Positions 17,826 through 27,428 are shown, counted from the first letter of the stretch. The stretch: 45,589 nt of DNA from Methanolinea sp. UBA275 (GCA_002506105.1 DAWU01000047.1:1-45589); one strand, 5' to 3'. Numbers and translations are program-made. Notes: generated by a model not told the origin, from the sequence alone.

Positions 17826-17840
17826 GAAAAAGAAAAAGGT
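17826..17840 (-). terminator. U-rich tract ending the atp-pgk operon
   Basis: Directly after the pgk stop the minus strand reads ACCTTTTTCTTTTTC, a U-rich tract typical of archaeal termination. No strong hairpin. Confidence 0.45.
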
Positions 17841-17841
17841 A

Positions 17842-19065
17842 TTAGACTTTAAACAGTTCCCTTGACCGCTCGAGAGCTTCTACGGCAGGGAGCTTCTTCC
17901 CGGTCAGGAACTCGATACATGCACCGCCCCCTGTTGAGATATGGGTAAATTTCCTGTCAATTCCCATCTTCTCCACCACGGCGGCGGTATGGCCTCCGCC
18001 AATGATGGAGAATTCTACTTTCGATGCAGCCTGGAGCAGCTCGTAGGTCCCGGTTGCGAAATCTGGCTCCTCAAAGATCCCGGCAGGTCCGTTGAAGACA
18101 ACCGTCCCGCATTTCCTGATGGTTGCAGACATAGACGCAATAGTGTCCATCCCTGCATCCATGATCGGAGCATCATTCGGGATGGAATGTACAGGATATT
18201 CCGCCCGCTTCCCGTCCTGCTTGACTGCCACGTATTCAGGAATGATGATCTTTTCGCTGAATGACGAGAGGAGATTCTTCGCACGGGGGATCTCCCCTTC
18301 GTACTTCAGTTGCTGGACCAGCTGCGAGGAGGGCTTCCCGATATCGAATCCCGCGGCAGCGAGGAAGATGTTTGCAACAACGCCTGTTACTATGATACTA
18401 TCTGCGGTACTGGCGTTCAACATGTTTTCCGCAACAGAGATGGAATCGTCTACTTTTGTCCCTCCAAGCACCATGCATACGGGCCGTGGGGAATTCTGAA
18501 AGACCTTTGTAAGCATGGTCACTTCTCTCTCCATCAGAAGACCTGCGACCGACCTCATGGCCATCGGCAGCCCCACCATGGTGGGTTGGGACCGGTGAGC
18601 AGTGCCGAATGCGTCATTCACAAAATAGTCACCCATCTGTGCGAGTTTTCTCACGAGGAAGAGTTTCTGGGCTTCATCAGGTTTGACTGTCAAGTTCTCC
18701 TCAGCGTTAAACCTGACATTTTCAAGGATCAGAACATCGCCGTTCTTCATTGCCCGGACTGCGTCCCGGGCGCACTGGCCAAAGATATCGTCAACGTAAC
18801 GGACTTTCCTCTGGAGTAGGGCTTCAAGTCTTTCGGCGTGAGCCTCTAGTGTGGTAAAGTCCTTCTTCCCGGGACGGCTCTGGTGGGTGACAATCACCAC
18901 GCGGCTCTGGGAAAGAGCCTGAATTGTCGGCAGGTGCTCCCTGAAACGCTTGTCATCAAGAATGTGCTTTGTGGTGGGATCGATGGGGGAATTGAGGTCT
19001 AGGCGGAGAAGGATGGTCCTGCCCTCAGGTTTAATATCCTTTAAGGTCCCGATGGGCACTCTCAT
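17842..19065 (-). CDS. pgk: Phosphoglycerate kinase
   Basis: 407 residues, normal length. The N-domain signature is TILLRLDLNSPID, with substrate-binding basic residues in VIVTHQSRPGKKD; nucleotide-binding parts include VCMVLGGTKVDDS, the VVFNGPAGIFE loop and SIIGGGHTAA. It interconverts 1,3-bisphosphoglycerate + ADP and 3-phosphoglycerate + ATP; in a methanogen it serves mainly gluconeogenesis. Its start lies nine bases after the atpD stop with AGGAGG just ahead, so it is read as the last gene of the ATP synthase operon. The ribosome binding site is very close to the ATG, and the nearby GTG is a possible start. Confidence 0.93.
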   Translation of the reverse strand: MRVPIGTLKDIKPEGRTILLRLDLNSPIDPTTKHILDDKRFREHLPTIQALSQSRVVIVTHQSRPGKKDFTTLEAHAERLEALLQRKVRYVDDIFGQCARDAVRAMKNGDVLILENVRFNAEENLTVKPDEAQKLFLVRKLAQMGDYFVNDAFGTAHRSQPTMVGLPMAMRSVAGLLMEREVTMLTKVFQNSPRPVCMVLGGTKVDDSISVAENMLNASTADSIIVTGVVANIFLAAAGFDIGKPSSQLVQQLKYEGEIPRAKNLLSSFSEKIIIPEYVAVKQDGKRAEYPVHSIPNDAPIMDAGMDTIASMSATIRKCGTVVFNGPAGIFEEPDFATGTYELLQAASKVEFSIIGGGHTAAVVEKMGIDRKFTHISTGGGACIEFLTGKKLPAVEALERSRELFKV

Positions 19066-19074
19066 CTCCTCCTT

Positions 19075-19701
19075 CTACACGTTTCTGGCCTTGATCCTCT
19101 TCAGGCGGAAGAGTTCCTCGCGCTCCATCTCATCCAGCCGCATCTTGATAAAGTCCCTTGCAGCGGTCAGCTCGGGTATGACCTTGAACTCGAGTGCATT
19201 GACCCGCCGCTTGGTGGATTCGATCTCATCCAGGAGCTTCTTCATCGTGGTCTCGATCTCTGCGCTCCGGATGATCGAATCCACCAGGTCTTCAAAGGAG
19301 AGCGCGGTCTCATCGATGACTGACGTAGTCCCGAGGATCCCATATCCCCGCTCGTTCAAGCCTTTCCGGACTTTCGAGGATTCGATATCCGGGACCACGA
19401 CACCCATGATGTTCTTGCTGGCCAGCTTGATGTCGGGAACCTCCTGAACAGAGAATGCCGCGGCCTTGACCCCGATTGCCCCTTCAACTGTGTTTGCGAC
19501 TGCCATCATTGCCTGGGCTTTCTCATACCTGTCGAGGAGGTCATCCCGGGTGTCTTTTGCCTGCTCGAGCACCTTGAAGAACTCCAGGATAAGCCCGTCC
19601 CTCTTCATTTTAAGGATCTTGTACCCTCGCTCTGAGAGGGCGATCCTCTTCTTGAGGTTGATCAGCTCGGATCTGGTGGGCTTTATGTCTCGGAGTGCCA
19701 T
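19075..19701 (-). CDS. atpD: A-type ATP synthase subunit D (central stalk)
   Basis: 208 residues. The family N-terminus (MALRDIKPTRSELINLKKRI) and the long antiparallel coiled coil of the rotor shaft are visible; the C-terminal helix is strongly charged. It links the catalytic A3B3 head to the rotor. Six bases separate it from the atpB stop. Confidence 0.93.
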   Translation of the reverse strand: MALRDIKPTRSELINLKKRIALSERGYKILKMKRDGLILEFFKVLEQAKDTRDDLLDRYEKAQAMMAVANTVEGAIGVKAAAFSVQEVPDIKLASKNIMGVVVPDIESSKVRKGLNERGYGILGTTSVIDETALSFEDLVDSIIRSAEIETTMKKLLDEIESTKRRVNALEFKVIPELTAARDFIKMRLDEMEREELFRLKRIKARNV

Positions 19702-19707
19702 GGATTC

Positions 19708-21099
19708 TTACCCCTCGGCCTTTCCCGCCTGCCTGAACTTGGGGTGGTACTTGTTAATCAGGTCGCGGTCGATACGCACCAGCTGCTCGACCGGAAGTGT
19801 CGAGAGGAGGTCCCATCCGAGGTTCAGCGTATCCTCGATTGTGCGGTCCTCGGCATATCCCTGCCTCACGAACCGGTTCTCAAAGATATCGGCAAACTCG
19901 AGGAACATCCGGTCGCGCTCGGAGAGAGCGTCTTTTCCGACAATCGCAACGAGGCCGCGGAGATCGTTTCCTTCGGCGTAGCCTGCGTACATCTGGTCGG
20001 AGACCTTCTTGTGATCCTCGCGGGTGTGTCCCTTTCCAATTCCGAGGTTCATCAGCCGTGAGAGGGACGGAAGCACGTTGATGGGTGGGTAGATGCCTTT
20101 CCTGTGCAGCTCCCTGCTGACCACGATCTGCCCCTCGGTGATATACCCGGTAAGGTCAGGTATCGGGTGGGTGATATCGTCGCCGGGCATGGTGAGGATG
20201 GGGAACTGGGTGATGGAACCTTTCTTCCCTTTCACAATCCCTGCCCGCTCGTAGATCCCTGCGAGGTCCGTGTACATGTATCCGGGGTATCCACGCCGTC
20301 CTGGCACTTCTTCACGGGCAGCACCGATCTGCCGGAGTGCCTCGCAGTAGTTGGTCATGTCCGTGAGGATCACAAGCACATGCATGCCGAGGTCGAAGGC
20401 GAGATACTCGGCAGTGGTGAGTGCAAGCTTCGGTGTGATGATACGTTCCACGGCAGGATCGTCCGCGAGATTCAGGAAGACCACCGCACGCTCGAGGGCT
20501 CCCGTCCTCTCGAAGTCCTGCATGAAGTAGTTGGCTTCCTCCTTCGTGATTCCCATCGCGGCAAAGACGACCGCAAATGCCTCCTTGGATCCGGGCACCT
20601 TGGACTGGCGTGCGATCTGGAGGGCGATCTGGTTGTGGGGAAGACCTGCACCAGAGAAGATGGGGAGTTTCTGGCCCCTGACAAGGGTATTCGTCCCGTC
20701 GATAGTAGAGATTCCAGTCTGGATAAAGTCATTCGGGGATCCCCGTGCGTACGGGTTGATCGCGGCACCCGTGATGTCGAGACGCTTCTCGGGTACGATC
20801 TCGGGTCCGCCGTCGATGGGTTTTCCGCCGCCGGAGAGGATGCGGCCGAGCATGTCCCGCCCGACAGGCATCTTGATCGTCTCACCGGTGAACCGGATCC
20901 CGCTGTCCTTCCCTATCCCTGCAGTGGTCTCAAAGACCTGGACCACGACCAGCTCGTCGCTCGTATCAAGCACCTGGCCCCTTTTGATGGTACCATCGAA
21001 AAGGACGATGTTGACCAGTTCACCGTATCCTACGGGTTCCGTCTTCTCTACGAATACAAGGGGACCGGCTATCTGGGAAATTGTTCTGTATTCTTTCAT
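19708..21099 (-). CDS. atpB: A-type ATP synthase subunit B (non-catalytic nucleotide-binding)
   Basis: 463 residues. In place of the Walker A lysine loop of subunit A it has KLPIFSGAGLPHNQIA, as expected for non-catalytic B subunits. Other family blocks are ITKEEANYFMQDFE and ERIITPKLALT. Its ATG overlaps the atpA stop by four bases (ATGA), giving tight translational coupling of the A and B subunits needed 3:3. Confidence 0.95.
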   Translation of the reverse strand: MKEYRTISQIAGPLVFVEKTEPVGYGELVNIVLFDGTIKRGQVLDTSDELVVVQVFETTAGIGKDSGIRFTGETIKMPVGRDMLGRILSGGGKPIDGGPEIVPEKRLDITGAAINPYARGSPNDFIQTGISTIDGTNTLVRGQKLPIFSGAGLPHNQIALQIARQSKVPGSKEAFAVVFAAMGITKEEANYFMQDFERTGALERAVVFLNLADDPAVERIITPKLALTTAEYLAFDLGMHVLVILTDMTNYCEALRQIGAAREEVPGRRGYPGYMYTDLAGIYERAGIVKGKKGSITQFPILTMPGDDITHPIPDLTGYITEGQIVVSRELHRKGIYPPINVLPSLSRLMNLGIGKGHTREDHKKVSDQMYAGYAEGNDLRGLVAIVGKDALSERDRMFLEFADIFENRFVRQGYAEDRTIEDTLNLGWDLLSTLPVEQLVRIDRDLINKYHPKFRQAGKAEG

Positions 21100-22862
21100 G
21101 CTGCCGACCTCAGAGCATTGAATTCTTCATCCATTTCAGCCTGGATCTTGTCAAGCGCAGGCTTGTAATCCTTGATGAACTTTATCTGCGGCAGCTCGTT
21201 CTTCGATTTCACGGATAAGACCTGCTGGGGGGTTACCCCTGCTGTCTGTGCCGCGTATGCAAGGTCCGAGTACTGGCGGATGGCCTTCATCATGTCGTAC
21301 TGTTTCTTCATGTCGCAGAAGGTGTCTACCGCGTCGTACGCGTTCTGCTGGAGGAAGATTTCACGGATCATCCTGGCCACCTCGATGGTGATCTGCTCAG
21401 ATTCAGGTAACGCATCGGATCCCACGAGCTGCACGATCTCCTGGAGTTCGGCCTCTTTCTGGAGGATCTCCATTGCCCATGAACGGATGGTGTTCCATTC
21501 GGGAGAGACCTCCTTGTCGTACCAGTCGTGAAGGCTGTCCAGGTAGAGGGAATAGGAGTTGAGCCAGTTGATGGCCGGGAAGTGCCGGCGCTGTGAGAGT
21601 TTCGCATCGAGTGCCCAGAATACTTTCACGATACGGAGTGTGTTCTGGGTGACGGGCTCCGAGAAATCACCCCCGGGAGGAGATACGGCACCGATAACCG
21701 ATACTGATCCCATGCCCCCGCTGAGGGTTTTGACTCTTCCTGCCCTCTCGTAGAATTCAGAGAGGCGGGCTGCGAGGTATGCGGGATATCCTTCTTCACC
21801 CGGCATCTCTTCAAGACGGGATGAGATCTCTCGCATGGCTTCCGCCCATCTCGAGGTGGAATCGGCCATGAGGGAGACATCGTATCCCATGTCACGGAAA
21901 TACTCAGCGATGGTAATTCCCGTGTACACCGATGCTTCACGGGCAGCCACCGGCATGTTGCTCGTGTTCGCAATCAACACGGTACGCTCCATCAGGGGTT
22001 TTCCAGTCTTCGGGTCTTCCAGGTCAGGGAACTCTGTCAGCACCTCTGTCATCTCGTTGCCTCGTTCCCCGCACCCGATGTACACCACGATTTCAGCATC
22101 ACTCCACTTGGCGAGCTGCTGCTGAGTGACGGTTTTCCCGCTCCCGAATGGTCCCGGGATGGCTGCCGTTCCGCCTTTTGCAATCGGAAACAGCCCGTCA
22201 AGGATACGCTGCCCGGTAATGAGCGGGATGGTCGGGTTCATCTTTTCGGCCACCGGCCTCGGGACACGAACCGGCCATTTCTGCATCATGGCGATCTGTG
22301 CCCCATTGTCGAGAGTACAGACGATCTCATCGACGGTGAATGACCCTGCCTTGATGCTCTTGACAGTACCTCCCTTCACATTGGGTGGGACCATGATGCG
22401 GTGCACGATGTTGGTCTCCTGGACTTCTCCAAGGATGGTCCCGGGAGACACGGCCGTGCCTTCCTTCACCAGCGGCTTGAATTCCCATTTCCTGGAATGG
22501 TCAAGGCCTGGAGCGGAGACTCCACGCTCGATGAAGTCGCCCATCTTCTGCACAAGCACTGCGAGGGGTCGCTGGATCCCGTCGTAAATACTTGTCAGCA
22601 GCCCCGGGCCGAGCTCCACCGCAAGGGAAAGCCCGGTATTGGTGACAGGTTCGCCCGGCCTGATCCCGGCGGTATCCTCGTAGACCTGGATGATTGTGTT
22701 CTCACCCTGGATCTTGATCACTTCTCCCATGAGCTCTTCTTTGCCGACCTTCACCACGTCGTACATGTGGGCATTAATCCCCACGGCGGTGACCACAGGA
22801 CCGGCGATTCTCTTGAGAACTCCTGTTGCATCACTTTTTGATTTCTCTGTCTTCACTTCCAC
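21096..22862 (-). CDS. atpA: A-type ATP synthase subunit A (catalytic)
   Basis: 588 residues. Walker A is GPFGSGKTVTQQQ, Walker B region VSLMADSTSRWAEA, and the family's extra non-homologous region lies between about 110 and 210. The start is a GTG at 22862 overlapping the end of atpF; the GTG at 22856 is a possible alternative. It catalyses ATP formation in the head of the membrane complex, driven by the ion gradient from methanogenesis. No intein is present. Confidence 0.95.
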   Translation of the reverse strand: MEVKTEKSKSDATGVLKRIAGPVVTAVGINAHMYDVVKVGKEELMGEVIKIQGENTIIQVYEDTAGIRPGEPVTNTGLSLAVELGPGLLTSIYDGIQRPLAVLVQKMGDFIERGVSAPGLDHSRKWEFKPLVKEGTAVSPGTILGEVQETNIVHRIMVPPNVKGGTVKSIKAGSFTVDEIVCTLDNGAQIAMMQKWPVRVPRPVAEKMNPTIPLITGQRILDGLFPIAKGGTAAIPGPFGSGKTVTQQQLAKWSDAEIVVYIGCGERGNEMTEVLTEFPDLEDPKTGKPLMERTVLIANTSNMPVAAREASVYTGITIAEYFRDMGYDVSLMADSTSRWAEAMREISSRLEEMPGEEGYPAYLAARLSEFYERAGRVKTLSGGMGSVSVIGAVSPPGGDFSEPVTQNTLRIVKVFWALDAKLSQRRHFPAINWLNSYSLYLDSLHDWYDKEVSPEWNTIRSWAMEILQKEAELQEIVQLVGSDALPESEQITIEVARMIREIFLQQNAYDAVDTFCDMKKQYDMMKAIRQYSDLAYAAQTAGVTPQQVLSVKSKNELPQIKFIKDYKPALDKIQAEMDEEFNALRSAA

Positions 22863-23155
22863 AGGTCAACACCCACTGAACGCTTTATCCTCTCCCTCAT
22901 GGAGAGTCCTCCTTCCTCAGCACCGATTGTGATCACCGTAGGTTTCACCGATTCCTCGAGAGTTGTCTGCAGGCGGCGGGGCACCTTTTTCAGGTCACTG
23001 CTCTGAAGGACCAGGATCCCCACATCCGGATCTTCAAGTACCCGGTTGATATGCTCAACAAGTATCTCTTCGCTCTCAACCGGGTACGTCTTGCGTATTC
23101 CGGCGAGCCTGAAGCCAAGGATGAATTCCTGGTTTCCAATTACTGCGATCTCCAT
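22853..23155 (-). CDS. atpF: A-type ATP synthase subunit F
   Basis: 100 residues, normal for this Rossmann-like central-stalk subunit. Begins MEIAVIGNQEFILGFRLAG, a clear family N-terminus, with the VGILVLQSSDLKKV middle strand. Its ATG shares one base with the atpC stop (TAATG) and its end overlaps the start of atpA. Confidence 0.92.
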   Translation of the reverse strand: MEIAVIGNQEFILGFRLAGIRKTYPVESEEILVEHINRVLEDPDVGILVLQSSDLKKVPRRLQTTLEESVKPTVITIGAEEGGLSMRERIKRSVGVDLWK

Positions 23156-24210
23156 TATATCACCAGGTACCCCCGTATCCGATCGGGCGGGAGGTTCGAT
23201 TCCTTCCCCCGGGCCAGGGCTCTCAGGTTGAAGATCTCGTACTTTTTCATTTCCAGGTATGCAAGGATGGGATGTATCGAGAACGGTTGCAGTTTTGACA
23301 TGGTCTCCATTTCTGCAAGCTGGACTTTGATAAGGTCAATTTCGATCTCGCGGATGGATTTCTCCTCACGAAGCGTCTCCAGGAGCTCCCGGAGAGGCCT
23401 AGCCCGGACCAGCGGGACCAGTGCATCGATAAATTCATTCAGGTCCCTGATCTGGAGAATCCTCTGCATCACCTGGGGGGAGATACTACCACCCTGTATT
23501 GCTACATCCATGAACGCTTCACTGGACTGGTCAGCCCGAAACCTGAACATGTTCCGGATGTTCGTGATGTCAATATCAAGTGTGAGATAGTCCAGGAACT
23601 GCCGTCCTCCCTTGATACCGCTCCTTGCCATTGCAATGAGATCGGCGTAGAATTCCTTGTAAAGTTCGTTCTCGGCCTTTGGCAGGAGATCTTCTCTTAC
23701 TCCCCCTTCAAATAACTTGGAGAGGAGTGGGTACTCTGCCTTACCCTTGAGGCTCTCGATGATCCGCTCGGGTGTCGGCTCCTCGATGAGGCGATCCAGG
23801 AAAGCCTTGTTGAGTTCCCCTGCCGGGATGAGGACTTCCTTGATCTTCCCGGGACGCTCCCCGTGTAGTTTGCCCCGTATCACGGTGAGGATGTTCTGGA
23901 TGTCCCAGCGGCGAAGGTACGCCCTGGTGAGTTCCTTCAGCGTGCCGGGAGTGATCTTCTGGATATTCTGGTATTCTTTTGCCAGGTTCCAGCTCAGTGC
24001 GTTCTCGATAAGGTCAATACCGTGGAACGCAGTGGCGAGTTCGTCGATCTCCTTTTTATACTGGGTCTCCTCGACGAACCGGGTGATCTCGGAAAGCCCC
24101 ATGTTCAGCATCCGAAGGTACTCCTCACGGGGGATGAGTTTGGATTTCCGCACCCGCATCCTGGTACACACATAGATGTAGGGATCCGGGCCGCCTTTCA
24201 CTTCTGCCAT
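23155..24210 (-). CDS. atpC: A-type ATP synthase subunit C
   Basis: 351 residues of mostly helical sequence, as expected for the funnel-shaped subunit that seats the central stalk on the membrane ring. Family features include PYIYVCTRMRVRKSKLIP at the N-terminus and LRRWDIQNILTVIRGKLHG in the middle. It lies 12 bases after atpE. Confidence 0.92.
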   Translation of the reverse strand: MAEVKGGPDPYIYVCTRMRVRKSKLIPREEYLRMLNMGLSEITRFVEETQYKKEIDELATAFHGIDLIENALSWNLAKEYQNIQKITPGTLKELTRAYLRRWDIQNILTVIRGKLHGERPGKIKEVLIPAGELNKAFLDRLIEEPTPERIIESLKGKAEYPLLSKLFEGGVREDLLPKAENELYKEFYADLIAMARSGIKGGRQFLDYLTLDIDITNIRNMFRFRADQSSEAFMDVAIQGGSISPQVMQRILQIRDLNEFIDALVPLVRARPLRELLETLREEKSIREIEIDLIKVQLAEMETMSKLQPFSIHPILAYLEMKKYEIFNLRALARGKESNLPPDRIRGYLVI

Positions 24211-24222
24211 AACAGCACTCCC

Positions 24223-24801
24223 CTACCCAAAGAGCAAGTCTGACGCATCTTTGAGTCCTGATTCCCATATCATGTCGAGGAATGTCCGGTAACTGAGATC
24301 CAGCTGAAGAGTCCCGTCTTTGCTCTCTACGGTCACCCCACCTTCAATGTCGACATCCCTGCCAGCGGAAAACGCTTTTAGTTCGGTTCTCTCGGCTAGG
24401 ATCTGCTCCAGGAGTGTGCGATCACGAGCGTTCACATGCACAATCCCTTCATGAATCTCCTTTTTTGCCTCGATAAGGAGACGGGTGATCGCATCGCGGT
24501 GGAAACTCTCTGGTAAATCGGCAATGGAGGCAAGCGCCTTCTGATATACCTGGTCTAACAACTCCTTCTGTGTGTTCAGGAGTTCTCTTTTAACCAGGAG
24601 GTTTGCAGCCGAGCTCTCCTGAGAGAGGATGTACCCGGACTGCCGATCAGCCTCTTCGCTTGCAGCCTGTTTTATCTTGCCTCCCCGCTCCTGAGCAGCC
24701 GAGAGCACTCTTGTGGTCTCCTGCTGGCTCTCGCTACGAACCCGGTTCACTTCCTGCTGAGCCCTTTGGCGGATTTCCTCGAGGACTGCATCCAATCCCA
24801 T
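24223..24801 (-). CDS. atpE: A-type ATP synthase subunit E (peripheral stalk)
   Basis: 192 residues. The N-terminal 90 residues are a long charged helix that pairs with subunit H; the C-terminal domain has the ERTELKAFSAGRDVDIEGGV strand region common to E subunits. AAGGAG precedes the ATG. Ten bases after atpK. Confidence 0.92.
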   Translation of the reverse strand: MGLDAVLEEIRQRAQQEVNRVRSESQQETTRVLSAAQERGGKIKQAASEEADRQSGYILSQESSAANLLVKRELLNTQKELLDQVYQKALASIADLPESFHRDAITRLLIEAKKEIHEGIVHVNARDRTLLEQILAERTELKAFSAGRDVDIEGGVTVESKDGTLQLDLSYRTFLDMIWESGLKDASDLLFG

Positions 24802-24811
24802 AATCCGCTCC

Positions 24812-25081
24812 TTAGAATAACAGCAGCAGGCTTACGACGAGACCGAATATCACGATAGTTTCAGGGATAACAGTGAGGAGAAGAACCAGACCGAATACGT
24901 CCTTGTTTTCAGCCGTAGCTCCCACTGCCGCAGAGCCGACAGCCATCTCGGCGATACCGGTGGCAATCCCGGTGAGACCAACTGCGAGGCCTGCGCCCAG
25001 TGCCTTCATTCCAATCTGCGATGCCTTGATCATTTCCACTGTCATTTCAGTTGCTGCTACTGCTGTTGCTGCGTCTGCCAT
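24812..25081 (-). CDS. atpK: A-type ATP synthase proteolipid subunit K (c)
   Basis: 89 residues forming two membrane helices, so a simple two-helix c subunit and not a multi-hairpin fusion. The ion-binding glutamate is in TVIPETIVIFG of helix 2; helix 1 has a second acidic residue in GIAEMAVGS. The ring couples ion flow to rotation. Whether protons or sodium are used cannot be decided by eye. A strong GGAGG precedes the ATG, fitting a subunit needed in many copies. Confidence 0.93.
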   Translation of the reverse strand: MADAATAVAATEMTVEMIKASQIGMKALGAGLAVGLTGIATGIAEMAVGSAAVGATAENKDVFGLVLLLTVIPETIVIFGLVVSLLLLF

Positions 25082-25085
25082 TTTT

Positions 25086-27059
25086 TTAATCCTCCGTAAA
25101 TCTCTTTTTCATCCCGAAGGGAGCATATTTCTTGCCTCCACCTTTGTAGAACTTGGTGAAGAATTCGACATACTGTAACCTGAGGGACTGTAACCCTCCA
25201 CCGAGCACACCTAGGATAGTGTTCAGGAGATGCCCGATGACAAAGACCAGCGCACCCATGATGATGATGATGGTTCCGAATGCTGTCAGTGATTCGAGCT
25301 GGGGTTCGATAATCAGTTCGATAGCGATGAAATTCACTACCATTGCAATTGCGACAGATGAGAGCCCCACACCCACGAGACGGGCGTAAGAAAGCACATG
25401 GCTTAAAATGGTGGGCAACTCGACAATTTCAAGGGCGGACTCACGCGCAATGAAGACAATACCAAGGAGTATCAGAACAATCCCGATAATCGATGATATA
25501 TTCAGCCCCATCACAATCGGGAGCAATCCTGTGAAATCAGGCATCAGGGGGAGCGGAAATGCTGCCCAGAGCATGCATAAAATGCCCCAGAGCACCATGA
25601 TCCATCCCAGATTTGCCAGGATGGTCTTTGTTTTGTGGGATCCATGATCCTGCCGGGCATGGTTGATTATTCCCAGGATTCTCCCGAGAGTGATCTGCAG
25701 TATCCCGATCCAGATTGCCATCATCATAAGGGAGGTCACATCAGGACCATGCCCTGATGCATGGCTCCCGATATTCAGGTGCCTGGAGAACAGGATGGGA
25801 CTCCATGGAAGTGCGAAACCAAAACATTCGCTGTACAGAATTCCGAAGATGATGCTGGAAATACCGGCGTTCCTGCCGACGTCAAGGAGCTTTCTTCCAT
25901 CGCCGCCGGGCAAAAATTTCCGGAGTGCCAGGCTGAATACAAGGAGAAGGATGCCGTATCCTACATCCCCGAGTATGATCCCGAAAAATATCGGGAATAT
26001 GATCGAGATCAACAGCGTTGGATCAAGCTCACTGTACTTGGGTCTGGAATAGGTATCCATCAGCAGCTCAGAAGGCTTGGCAAAACCAACGTTGTGGTAT
26101 TCCGTAGGGGCTACATCCTCGACTTCTGTGGGGTCCAGTTCATAGACATACACTTTTCCCCCCGTTGCGTAATGGATTCCCTGGCGGAATTTTTCCAGTT
26201 CGGTTGTCGGTACCCATCCTTCCACGATGAAGGATTCGCCGATCGTGGCAAAACGAAGCGGGGCTTCTGCCATCTCGATATCGGCGGTGAGAAGCTCGTT
26301 GCAGGCAAGGAACAGTCCCTTGTGCTCCTTCTTGATCTCATCGAGCCGGCGGTTGATCTCTTCGAGTTCACCCTTGACCGACAGGAGCTGGCTCTCGTAA
26401 TACCCGATACGGGTTTTTGCGAGCCCCTCCTCTTCCGGAACGGGGACTGCCTGGAACTGGGCGTCGGCGAGTGCCTGCTCTGCAGCACTGCGGTCGTTGT
26501 TCGACACGACAAGGATGATCAGTTTTGCCTTTTTCGAATCGGTAGTGTAGATCTCGTGGGGAACATCAAGGGATAACTCCCTCGAGATATATCCGCAAAA
26601 GACAGAAAACGACCTGTACCCACGCAGGAGTTCAAGATCGAGGGGGACATCCTGGAATGGCTTCAACCCCTCGATCTTCTGTTCATAGTCCTTGATCTGG
26701 GTATCAAGATGCGTCCTCCTGGCAAGAAGATCCTCGACGTCCTTCTCGAGCGACGGCAATTCCTTCTCAATCAGTCCTGCCAGGTGTTCGGTTTTCTGTC
26801 TGTCGCCTGCATTTCCCTCCTCGTCTTCACGGATCATGAATGCATTCGTGATGCCCCTGAGCCGGAGCAGTTCGCGGGAAGTCTCATTCGCCTGAGGGAG
26901 GGGGGTACCGATGCGGTATCCCTCGTACTCTTTCCTGTCTTTCTCCACGAACTCTTCGATGTGGAACAGGTTCTGACGGTATATCTCCCGGATCACCGGT
27001 TCCATCTGTGATTTGGGGGCCGCTATAAGGACACGGGTCATTCCTTCAGGGGTGAGCAT
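25086..27059 (-). CDS. atpI: A-type ATP synthase subunit I (a-like stator subunit)
   Basis: 657 residues from ATG 27059 (MLTPEGMTRVLIA), the usual family start; it overlaps the atpH end by 14 bases and has AAGGAG upstream. The first 340 residues are a cytoplasmic, partly coiled-coil domain; the second half has seven to eight membrane helices, including the FPIFFGIILGDVGYGI block and a helix with conserved arginine (SHVLSYARLVGVG) that faces the ring. Confidence 0.93.
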   Translation of the reverse strand: MLTPEGMTRVLIAAPKSQMEPVIREIYRQNLFHIEEFVEKDRKEYEGYRIGTPLPQANETSRELLRLRGITNAFMIREDEEGNAGDRQKTEHLAGLIEKELPSLEKDVEDLLARRTHLDTQIKDYEQKIEGLKPFQDVPLDLELLRGYRSFSVFCGYISRELSLDVPHEIYTTDSKKAKLIILVVSNNDRSAAEQALADAQFQAVPVPEEEGLAKTRIGYYESQLLSVKGELEEINRRLDEIKKEHKGLFLACNELLTADIEMAEAPLRFATIGESFIVEGWVPTTELEKFRQGIHYATGGKVYVYELDPTEVEDVAPTEYHNVGFAKPSELLMDTYSRPKYSELDPTLLISIIFPIFFGIILGDVGYGILLLVFSLALRKFLPGGDGRKLLDVGRNAGISSIIFGILYSECFGFALPWSPILFSRHLNIGSHASGHGPDVTSLMMMAIWIGILQITLGRILGIINHARQDHGSHKTKTILANLGWIMVLWGILCMLWAAFPLPLMPDFTGLLPIVMGLNISSIIGIVLILLGIVFIARESALEIVELPTILSHVLSYARLVGVGLSSVAIAMVVNFIAIELIIEPQLESLTAFGTIIIIMGALVFVIGHLLNTILGVLGGGLQSLRLQYVEFFTKFYKGGGKKYAPFGMKKRFTED

Positions 27060-27375
27060 GGAGCCGCTCCTTGAACCGCGACACCAGAAGGTCGGCTGCC
27101 CTCCCGAGGTTGCGTGTCCCACGCTCCTTCAGTTCCGCAGCGCGTCGTTTTCCTTCCGCAAGAATCTCGTCATGTTTCTTCGCCGCGTTCTGTCGGGCTT
27201 CAGCCAGCCTGGCCTTCCTGTACTCTTCTGCATCATGGGTTGCTTTCATGATCAGGTTGTCGGCTTCGAGTTCAGCATTCGCAGTGCTCCGCTTCCTCTC
27301 AGCCATGGCCTCACTGATCATCTTCTGGTACTCAGCTTCTGTTTCTTTGATGTTTTTCAAGACCTCAGTCTTCAT
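27046..27375 (-). CDS. atpH: A-type ATP synthase subunit H (peripheral stalk)
   Basis: 109 residues, almost all one charged coiled-coil helix (AEYQKMISEAMAERKRS, AEEYRKARLAEARQNAAKK), the hallmark of subunit H, which pairs with E in the stator. First gene of the operon; GGAGG lies upstream of the ATG. Confidence 0.9.
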   Translation of the reverse strand: MKTEVLKNIKETEAEYQKMISEAMAERKRSTANAELEADNLIMKATHDAEEYRKARLAEARQNAAKKHDEILAEGKRRAAELKERGTRNLGRAADLLVSRFKERLHAHP

Positions 27376-27406
27376 CCAACCCTCCTCTCACGGCACTTGA
27401 ATATTA

Positions 27407-27428
27407 GACCGGAATTGGTCTTATATCT
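27407..27428 (-). promoter_or_regulatory. Promoter of the ATP synthase operon with a possible operator
   Basis: On the minus strand a TATA-like AGATATAA (complement of 27421-27428) lies about 50 bases before the atpH ATG, predicting transcription start near 27396. Between them is GACC-GGAATT-GGTC (27407-27420), a short inverted repeat just downstream of the TATA box where a repressor could act. Confidence 0.45.

Noticed and set aside
20104..21168. 354-codon plus-strand open frame
   Set aside because: Lies wholly opposite atpB and reads as low-complexity antisense (rich in D, G, H, R); atpB is unmistakable.
21096..22862. Intein in atpA (and in lonB), as sometimes seen in archaea
   Set aside because: Both proteins have normal length and uninterrupted Walker A motifs.
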